DNA of 64,000 bases from Brevibacillus laterosporus LMG 15441 (GTDB taxonomy: Bacteria; Bacillota; Bacilli; Brevibacillales; Brevibacillaceae), in the NCBI RefSeq assembly GCF_000219535.2, contig NZ_CP007806.1:30001-94000 (forward strand). Reading direction: 5' to 3'. Position numbers and translations under genes: made by a program. Under the pieces are notes generated by a model. The model worked only from the letters and a program-made list of their open reading frames with translations, ran no database searches and was not told the DNA's origin. Below, in pieces: positions 58,534 to 64,000 of the stretch. The number at the start of each line of letters is the position of its first letter. Position 1 is the stretch's first letter.

Positions 58534-58827
58534 ATGCGTCTTGATAAATTTCTAAAGGTGTCTCGTTTAATTAAACGACGTACGTTAGCTAAGGATGTAT
58601 GTGATCAAGGACGTGTCGAAATTAATGAACGTGCTGCAAAAGCTTCCAGCAATGTAAAAGTCGGCGATTCTATCTCCATTCGTTTTGGACAAAAGATCGT
58701 TACAGTAAAAGTTGAAGAGATCAAAGAAAATGCGCGTAAGGATGAGGCTGCTTCCCTTTACACAGTAATTGGTGAGGTACCAGTACCGCGCGATGAAAAA
58801 GAAGAAGATGAATACCTAAGAGCATAA
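58534..58827 (+). CDS. rqcP: S4-domain ribosome quality control protein RqcP (YabO)
   Basis: 97-residue S4 RNA-binding protein that works with RqcH to add C-terminal Ala tails on stalled 50S complexes. MRLDKFLKVSRLIKRRTLAK is the S4 core. GAGGAGG precedes the ATG. The region after its stop is the left arm of the hairpin that encloses the yabP ribosome site. Confidence 0.96.
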   Translation: MRLDKFLKVSRLIKRRTLAKDVCDQGRVEINERAAKASSNVKVGDSISIRFGQKIVTVKVEEIKENARKDEAASLYTVIGEVPVPRDEKEEDEYLRA

Positions 58828-58850
58828 GCAACAGTTCTAAAAGGACATCC

Positions 58851-58935
58851 CCCTCCATATCTTGGTACAAAGAGGAACATTTTGTTCCCGGCGTTTTGGA
58901 TCGTACTCCAGACCACCAAGATAGGGAGGGTTTTT
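58851..58935 (+). terminator. Hairpin enclosing the yabP ribosome site
   Basis: CCCTCCATATCTTGGT (58851-58866) pairs with ACCAAGATAGGGAGGG (58915-58930) at 15 of 16 positions and TTTTT follows. The 48-nt loop contains an inner GGAAC/GTTCC hairpin. The right arm is the Shine-Dalgarno sequence of yabP (ATG 58938). Confidence 0.75.
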
Positions 58936-58937
58936 AT

Positions 58938-59222
58938 ATGATCGAACCAAATAAACGACCTCGCCATGAAATTGTCATGATCAATCGGCGTAGTTTGGCT
59001 ATATCCGGGGTAAAAAAGGTAGAAAGCTTTGATAGTGAAGAATTTCTGTTAGAAACAGAAGGCGGTTTTCTTACTATACGCGGCCAGAATCTTCATATGA
59101 AAAACCTGAGTCTTGAAACCGGAGAAGTGGCCATTGAGGGTTTCGTTCATGACATGGGGTATATAGAACAGGGGCAGGCCGGAGATCGATCGAAAGGATT
59201 TTTCGGCAAATTATTTAAGTGA
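58938..59222 (+). CDS. yabP: Sporulation protein YabP
   Basis: 94-residue mother-cell protein required for spore cortex formation. HEIVMINRRSLAISGVKKVESFD is the YabP/YqfC family core. The ATG at 58938 is 7 nt after AGGGAGGG; a frame opening at 58896 lies within the hairpin loop. Its stop overlaps the yabQ GTG start. Confidence 0.94.
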   Translation: MIEPNKRPRHEIVMINRRSLAISGVKKVESFDSEEFLLETEGGFLTIRGQNLHMKNLSLETGEVAIEGFVHDMGYIEQGQAGDRSKGFFGKLFK

Positions 59223-59788
59223 GTATCAGTATTCAGTTTCAGACCATGGCTTTCATGTCCCTGTGCGGAATTTTTATGGGGATGGGGTTTGATACGTACC
59301 ATGTCATAAAAGGCAAGGGCCGCTTCCCACTTTGGGCCGTTTTCATATTAGATTTGTTATTTTGGTTAAGTAGTGTGGGAATTGTTTTTTATGTGCTGGT
59401 ATGGGTTAACGATGGAATAGTGAGATTTCCAATCTATCTAGGGATTATTATAGGAGCATGGCTCTATTTCCTTATAGGTAGTAAGGTTTATATCAGATTT
59501 TTGTTAACTGTGCTAGAATGGAGTATATGGGTATTTCAGATCAGTGTTAAATTTATTGACTTTCTATTGATTAAACCGATAGAGATAATTTTTCATTTTA
59601 TCTGGATTATTCTCGGGTTCCTTTTTACTGTGCTGGCAAAGATAGGATTGTTCATTTGGCGAATCATTTCTTGGCCATTGTCACCATTTGTTCCATGGGG
59701 TCGTAACTTGTGGAAAAGTATTAGGGGCAAAATGGCAGGAGCAAAGGAAAAACTGAAGAAATGGTTTACCAAGGAAAACAAAGAGTAA
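59219..59788 (+). CDS. yabQ: Spore cortex protein YabQ
   Basis: 189-residue membrane protein with about four or five hydrophobic segments in residues 1-150 and a basic C-terminal tail. Needed for cortex synthesis in B. subtilis, located in the outer forespore membrane. GTG start at 59219 overlaps the yabP stop by four bases, so translation is coupled. Confidence 0.92.
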   Translation: MSISIQFQTMAFMSLCGIFMGMGFDTYHVIKGKGRFPLWAVFILDLLFWLSSVGIVFYVLVWVNDGIVRFPIYLGIIIGAWLYFLIGSKVYIRFLLTVLEWSIWVFQISVKFIDFLLIKPIEIIFHFIWIILGFLFTVLAKIGLFIWRIISWPLSPFVPWGRNLWKSIRGKMAGAKEKLKKWFTKENKE

Positions 59789-59814
59789 AAAGGTAGCAAA
59801 GGTGGAGAGCAGAC

Positions 59815-60126
59815 ATGGCCAAAGAACGTCCCTCTCAATCGAATAATCTAGGTCGTAAGCGCAGACTTCGTTTTATTATGTTCTTCGTATTCTGCTTCCT
59901 TATCTGGACGTGCTATACAGCATATCTTCAAAGCTCTGTCATTGCGGAGACGGAAGAACAAGTAGAAGCACTACAGAAAGAGGCAGGGGAAGTAAAAGAG
60001 CAACAGGAAGAGCTAACCAATAAGATGAAACGATTAGATGATCCAGAATACATTGCAGAGCTTGCACGCAAAAATAATTTTATGTCCAAGCCGGGTGAGA
60101 TCATCTTTTTGATCCCCGATAATTAA
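59815..60126 (+). CDS. divIC: Cell division protein DivIC
   Basis: 103-residue FtsB-like bitopic protein: cytosolic basic N-terminus, membrane segment (20-37), coiled coil (about 44-75), then DDPEYIAELARKNNFMSKPGE, the conserved extracytoplasmic tail. It joins the FtsL-DivIB complex at the septum. GGTGGAGAG precedes the ATG. In B. subtilis yabR follows; it is absent here. Confidence 0.95.
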   Translation: MAKERPSQSNNLGRKRRLRFIMFFVFCFLIWTCYTAYLQSSVIAETEEQVEALQKEAGEVKEQQEELTNKMKRLDDPEYIAELARKNNFMSKPGEIIFLIPDN

Positions 60127-60423
60127 GCCAATTGGGTCTAGCTAAAATAAATTTACGAAAACGTACAATAGATTTTAAAAAGAGGAAGGTCATTTTAAAC
60201 AAATGGCGAATATAATATAACAAGCCCGTTTCGCCGAGCGCGAATCACCTGATGGCCGACGTTGAACGCAAGACGTCGGTTTTTTTTATTTCCTTTCTTT
60301 AATGTTTTAAAGCGATAAAGAAATATCTTCTATTCAATCCTCGACAGGTACTTCAATCAAATCGTATTGCCTTGGGCATAAATCCATGAACCATCAAATA
60401 AATAAACGAGATACGTTTGAATT
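60127..60423 (+). other. divIC-spoIIE intergenic region
   Basis: About 300 nt where B. subtilis has yabR and tRNA genes. Neither is found here. It contains TATAAT at 60211-60216 with no good -35, a small stem TTCGC/GCGAA near 60230, and a terminator at 60256. Together they could encode an RNA of about 65 nt; otherwise they are just the divIC terminator. Confidence 0.45.
60256..60288 (+). terminator. Terminator downstream of divIC
   Basis: CCGACGT and ACGTCGG, 7-bp perfect stem, 10-nt loop, followed by eight T. Confidence 0.85.
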
Positions 60424-60489
60424 TGTCGGACGATTTTAGGAATATGCCTCTACCGTTTGACAAAATTTACAACTATCCATTCGTATAAT
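60424..60489 (+). promoter_or_regulatory. Spo0A-activated sigma-A promoter of spoIIE
   Basis: TTGACA at 60457-60462 and TATAAT at 60484-60489 are both consensus but 21 nt apart, the abnormal spacing known from B. subtilis spoIIE and spoIIG promoters that need Spo0A-phosphate. TGTCGGA at 60424-60430 and TTTGACA overlapping the -35 resemble Spo0A boxes. Confidence 0.75.
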
Positions 60490-60524
60490 TGGGTACACAA
60501 AACTCAAATGGGTGGTGCTAGTCC

Positions 60525-63008
60525 ATGTTCAATAAAAGCCAAGTAGTTTCTCCGAATGCTAATCCTTTTACTCAACAACTATCTAATCAAGTATCACAAA
60601 CGCTGGGGAGCTTCGGTGATAAAGTTGCTGCTTTTCTAAAAAAATGGCATATTCTTTCACTTACTATGGGTTTTTTATTAGGAAGAGCTCTTATTCTTGA
60701 TGAATTATCTCCTTTTGTTGTTCCTTACTTCATCGTGATGTACTTTCTCCGCAGGGATACGTTGCTAGTAAGTTCATTGGGCATGCTGGCAGGCTCATTA
60801 GCTCACTCAATACCTCTAGGCATGCAGACGTTGCTTAGTATCATACTTGCTGCTGTTGTTTGCCGTATTGCGGAGAAATGGAAACGAAAAGATTTTTCCT
60901 ATACTCCATTTATGGTTGTAGGGACCGTATTTGCTAGCCATCTGTTAGGTAAGGTTATTCAGAGTCAGGTCAACACATACAGTGTAACTATGATTGCGGT
61001 TGAAGCCATTCTCAGCTTTGTCTTAACACTTATTTTTATTCAGTCTTTATCCATTATTCACATAAATAAACCATTTGAGCCATTAAAAACAGAAGAAATT
61101 ATATGTCTGGTTATTCTATTAGCTTCTTTAATGACGGGAACAGTGGGTTGGGTCATACAAGGAATCTCCATGGAGCATATCCTGTCACGCTATTTTCTAC
61201 TGCTATTCGCTTTTGTTGGAGGAGGGACGGTCGGGGCCGCAGTGGGGGTGGTTACCGGGCTCATTCTCAGTTTAGCTGACGTGAGTGCCTTACAACAAAT
61301 TAGTTTACTCGCTTTTGCCGGATTATTAGCTGGACTCTTAAAAGAGGGAGGGAAAATAGGTGTAGTAGCTGGACTCTTAATTGGAACCTCAATTCTAGGC
61401 ATCTATGGCGGTGCGCACAGTGGGTTGTATCTCTCTTTAGTAGAGACCTCGATCGCCTCTTTCCTATTTTTATTAACGCCGGCTTCTATTTGGAAAAGAG
61501 TAGCCAGCTTCATTCCGGGGACCTCAGAGCATACACAATCTCATCAGGAATACATGCGGCGAATACGTGACATGACAGCAGGTAAAATTCAACAGTTTTC
61601 CGATTTATTTACCGAGTTATCCCATTCATTTGCTCAAACAGCCGAAATCAAAAATGGGGTAGAAGAGGAGGAGGTAGACCTTTATTTGAGCAAAGTGGCG
61701 GAGAGGACATGTCAGCTTTGCTGGAAAAAGGAGCAGTGCTGGGAACGAGATACTCAAATGACCTACGATGCGATGAGTAGCATGCTGATTACGGTATTTG
61801 AGCATGGGACGATGGAAGGTGCAACTATACCAAAGGAGTGGGAAAAGAAATGCGTGAAAACAGAAAAAGTAATTCAAAATATGGAGCAAGAGTACCACCA
61901 GATGATTGAACATAATCAATTAAAAAAACAAATTCAGGATAGTCGTAAGCTGGTAGCTGATCAATTATCGGGGGTATCACGAGTCATGAGTGATTTTGCA
62001 CGGGAAATCCAACGGGAAGGAGTTGCGCTAAGCCTGCAAGAGAAGCAGGTTTCAAAAGCGCTGGAGGGTTTAGGACTATCCGTAAGACGTGTAGATATTC
62101 ATAGCTTAGAAGAAGGGAAGGTGGATATAGAAATCAGTCAGCCTAGTTGTTATGGGAGGGATGAATGCGCCAAGATTGTGGCTCCGATGCTTACCGAGGT
62201 TTTAGGAGAGAACATCATTGTGAAGGAGAGACACTGTGAAGCCTTTAAGGATCAGCATTGCAAAATGTGTCTGGCTTCAGCCAAAACCTATGAAATTGAA
62301 ATTGGAGTGGCAGGAGCTGCTAAAGGCGGCAAATTACTGTCGGGAGATAGCTTTAAAACAATGGATTTAGGAAATGGAAAGGTGGCTGTGGCGATCAGTG
62401 ATGGAATGGGAAATGGGGAACGCGCTTTTCTGGAAAGTCAATCAGCATTGGACATGCTGCAACAGCTCTTAAAATCGGGATTGGATGAAAAATTATCTAT
62501 TAAAACAGTAAATTCCGTTTTGGCATTACGCTCATCTGATGAAATGTTTGCCACAGTGGATTTGGCAGTTATTGATTTACAAACGGCAATGACGCGGTTT
62601 ATTAAAATTGGTTCCACCCCTTCATTTATTAAGCGAGGAAATGATGTGTTCATGGTATCGGCCAATAATTTGCCGGTTGGTATTTTAGAAGATATTGAAG
62701 TAGATATCGTAACAAGAAATCTAAAGGCAGGTGATCTATTAATCATGATGTCAGATGGGATTTTTGAGGCTCCCCGCCATATCGAAAATAGACCGATGTG
62801 GATGAAGCGATTAATCTCGCAACTTGAAACAGAAGACCCTCAAGAAATTTCTGACTTGCTGTTAGAAAAAGTGATTAGAGAGCATTGTGGTGAAATTGTA
62901 GATGACATGACGGTTCTAGTCGCTCGGATTGATCGATTTGTACCACAATGGTCGGCGATACAGGTCTCGGGAATGGAGAAGATGGAGCGGCCGCGTGTAG
63001 TAAGTTAA
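60525..63008 (+). CDS. spoIIE: Stage II sporulation protein E
   Basis: 827-residue PP2C phosphatase that dephosphorylates SpoIIAA to activate sigma-F and interacts with FtsZ at the polar septum. About ten membrane segments in residues 40-330, a central regulatory domain (330-600) with several Cys, and a C-terminal PP2C domain with AISDGMGNGERA, MMSDGIFEA and DDMTVLVARI carrying the metal-binding Asp residues. GGGTGGTG lies upstream of the ATG. Confidence 0.97.
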   Translation: MFNKSQVVSPNANPFTQQLSNQVSQTLGSFGDKVAAFLKKWHILSLTMGFLLGRALILDELSPFVVPYFIVMYFLRRDTLLVSSLGMLAGSLAHSIPLGMQTLLSIILAAVVCRIAEKWKRKDFSYTPFMVVGTVFASHLLGKVIQSQVNTYSVTMIAVEAILSFVLTLIFIQSLSIIHINKPFEPLKTEEIICLVILLASLMTGTVGWVIQGISMEHILSRYFLLLFAFVGGGTVGAAVGVVTGLILSLADVSALQQISLLAFAGLLAGLLKEGGKIGVVAGLLIGTSILGIYGGAHSGLYLSLVETSIASFLFLLTPASIWKRVASFIPGTSEHTQSHQEYMRRIRDMTAGKIQQFSDLFTELSHSFAQTAEIKNGVEEEEVDLYLSKVAERTCQLCWKKEQCWERDTQMTYDAMSSMLITVFEHGTMEGATIPKEWEKKCVKTEKVIQNMEQEYHQMIEHNQLKKQIQDSRKLVADQLSGVSRVMSDFAREIQREGVALSLQEKQVSKALEGLGLSVRRVDIHSLEEGKVDIEISQPSCYGRDECAKIVAPMLTEVLGENIIVKERHCEAFKDQHCKMCLASAKTYEIEIGVAGAAKGGKLLSGDSFKTMDLGNGKVAVAISDGMGNGERAFLESQSALDMLQQLLKSGLDEKLSIKTVNSVLALRSSDEMFATVDLAVIDLQTAMTRFIKIGSTPSFIKRGNDVFMVSANNLPVGILEDIEVDIVTRNLKAGDLLIMMSDGIFEAPRHIENRPMWMKRLISQLETEDPQEISDLLLEKVIREHCGEIVDDMTVLVARIDRFVPQWSAIQVSGMEKMERPRVVS

Positions 63009-63076
63009 AGGTATGTTTTTTTCCTCCCTCGCCCATAATGGTAAAAAATGCTACCCAAGAAAGGGGAGGTATCTGT

Positions 63077-63844
63077 ATGGCAAAGCCAGCGACGCTTCGT
63101 CAGATTTTGGTTGTGACAGATGGCTGCTCCAATGTAGGAATAAGCCCGATTGCTGCTGCAACCTTAGCCAGAGAACAAGGTATCACAGTAAATGTGATTG
63201 GAGTGGTAGATAAGCATGAAATGGGTGAGCAAGGGGAACAGGAAATCCGTGAAATGGCTCAAGCGGGGGGAGGACTAAGCGATATTGTTTATCCTGCCCA
63301 GCTAGCCCAAACTGTCCAAATGTTAACGCGAAAAGCGATGACTAGAACCATTCAACATGTGGTGAACAAAGAATTAAAGCATATTTTGGGCGGTGCTGAA
63401 TTGGAAGGTCTTGCTCCTGAAAAGAGAATGCAGGTGGCAGGCATGGTAGATGAATTGGGCGAACAGAGTGCTTTGGAAGTGGTTATGATCGTTGATACAT
63501 CTGCATCCATGAAAAATAAAATGTCAGCTGTACAGCAAGCTATCTATGATTTTAGCATTAGCCTACGTTCCCGCAGCGGGAGTAGCAGAATGGCCGTTTG
63601 TTCATTTCCTGGGAAAGAAAAGCACCTTGAAGTACGTATTCCCTGGACGGATCAAATCGAAAAGGCATACGAATTAACGGCTGGTTTAACGATGAGCGGA
63701 ATTACTCCGACGGGTCCGGCCATTACGGAAGCAATTGCCTTGTTTGAACACGTGGAGCTCCCTAAACCTTTAGCGGATCGCTACCGTACGAAGAAAAAAG
63801 CGAATGAAGAAGATGACGGTTATTTGCAAGACCATGTATTCTAA
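63077..63844 (+). CDS. yabS: YabS: von Willebrand factor A domain protein
   Basis: 255-residue VWA protein of unknown function. A second nucleotide-like region at the N-terminus (ILVVTDGCSNVG) and a MIDAS motif DTSASM for a divalent metal at about residue 140. The ATG at 63077 follows GGGGAGG; upstream in-frame codons belong to the spoIIE overlap. yabT starts 11 nt before its stop, so the pair is coupled. Confidence 0.92.
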   Translation: MAKPATLRQILVVTDGCSNVGISPIAAATLAREQGITVNVIGVVDKHEMGEQGEQEIREMAQAGGGLSDIVYPAQLAQTVQMLTRKAMTRTIQHVVNKELKHILGGAELEGLAPEKRMQVAGMVDELGEQSALEVVMIVDTSASMKNKMSAVQQAIYDFSISLRSRSGSSRMAVCSFPGKEKHLEVRIPWTDQIEKAYELTAGLTMSGITPTGPAITEAIALFEHVELPKPLADRYRTKKKANEEDDGYLQDHVF

Positions 63845-64000
63845 TTCCTTGTTACCCGATGCTCCCCATTATTTTACGGGAAAATGGCACCATCAAACAT
63901 ATTCAGTGGTAAAAGAACTAGGTAGAGGAGCCAATGGTGTTGTCTACCTAGTTCTTCATGAAGGTAAAAAGGTAGCGATTAAATTAGGTGCCGATTCTAT
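63834..64000 (+). CDS. yabT: Serine/threonine protein kinase YabT (5' part)
   Basis: Truncated by the window end; 55 codons are seen. ELGRGANGVVYLVL is the Gly-rich ATP loop and KKVAIKLG contains the catalytic Lys of a Hanks-type kinase. YabT in B. subtilis is a forespore kinase phosphorylating RecA and AbrB. The ATG at 63834 overlaps yabS and has no strong ribosome site. Confidence 0.88.
   Translation, partial: MYSNSLLPDAPHYFTGKWHHQTYSVVKELGRGANGVVYLVLHEGKKVAIKLGADS

Noticed and set aside
60220-60290. Fluoride-type riboswitch suggested by CCTGATGGCC
   Set aside because: The other conserved parts of that riboswitch class are missing and no transporter gene follows.

Overview
The window is a piece of the chromosome of a low-GC, endospore-forming Firmicute, most likely Brevibacillus or a close relative (family-level inference from gene content; I could not search a database). 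Apart from a few insertions the gene order is the classical region just clockwise of the origin in Bacillus: yaaC-guaB-dacA-pdxST-serS, then tadA-ffs-dnaX-ebfC-recR-yaaL-bofA, csfB-yaaO-tmk-darA-yaaR-holB-ricT-yabA-yabB-yazA-rsmI-abrB-metS-tatD-yabE-rnmV-ksgA-veg-sspF-ispE-purR-spoVG-glmU-prs-ctc-pth-fin-mfd-spoVT-yabM-yabN-rqcP-yabPQ-divIC-spoIIE-yabST. Almost all genes read rightward.

Layout. 1-0.9 kb: 3' end of a 23S rRNA gene, followed by a terminator and no 5S gene. 0.9-8.7 kb: yaaC (leftward), IMP dehydrogenase, a D,D-carboxypeptidase, the two PLP synthase subunits and a serine T-box plus serS. 8.8-14 kb is accessory relative to B. subtilis: a 50-residue CxxCxGxG zinc-finger protein, the glyoxylate-shunt pair aceB-aceA, and a compact rsbV-rsbW-sigB stress operon. 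14-20.5 kb: tadA, an RsuA-type pseudouridine synthase, the large SRP RNA, an orphan PAS histidine kinase, and the dnaX-ebfC-recR replication/repair block. 20.6-25.7 kb: a CPBP membrane protease, yaaL, bofA, and a three-gene island of unfamiliar proteins, two of which look like catalytically altered enzymes (an alkaline-phosphatase-fold protein and a UDP-glucose-dehydrogenase-like protein), then csfB/gin. 25.8-33.4 kb: a long housekeeping run from yaaO to rsmI. 33.4-38.2 kb: abrB under a promoter with tandem Spo0A boxes, a methionine T-box plus metS, tatD, and a 0.7 kb AT-rich gene-free stretch. 38-49 kb: yabE, rnmV-ksgA, veg, sspF, ispE, purR, spoVG, a leftward CobW GTPase, glmU-prs-ctc-pth-fin. 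49.5-64 kb: mfd, a PrsA lipoprotein foldase, spoVT, and the yabM-yabQ/divIC/spoIIE/yabS/yabT cell-envelope and sporulation block; yabT is cut by the window end.

Many genes act together in sporulation: AbrB and Spo0A boxes at entry, SpoIIE, Gin, Fin, BofA and SpoVT in compartment-specific sigma control, YabP/YabQ in cortex formation, SspF in DNA protection. Regulatory DNA is well preserved: two T-boxes with readable specifier codons (UCC, AUG), a sigma-H-type spoVG promoter, a 21-nt-spaced spoIIE promoter and paired Spo0A boxes at abrB.

The observations I rate highest are: the degenerate-enzyme pair at 22.8-25.5 kb; a 13-bp inverted repeat that brackets the glmU promoter and abuts the divergent cobW promoter; two places (ctc and yabP) where the gene's Shine-Dalgarno sequence is the 3' arm of a terminator-like hairpin; and a second Spo0A-box cluster/palindrome upstream of the metS leader.
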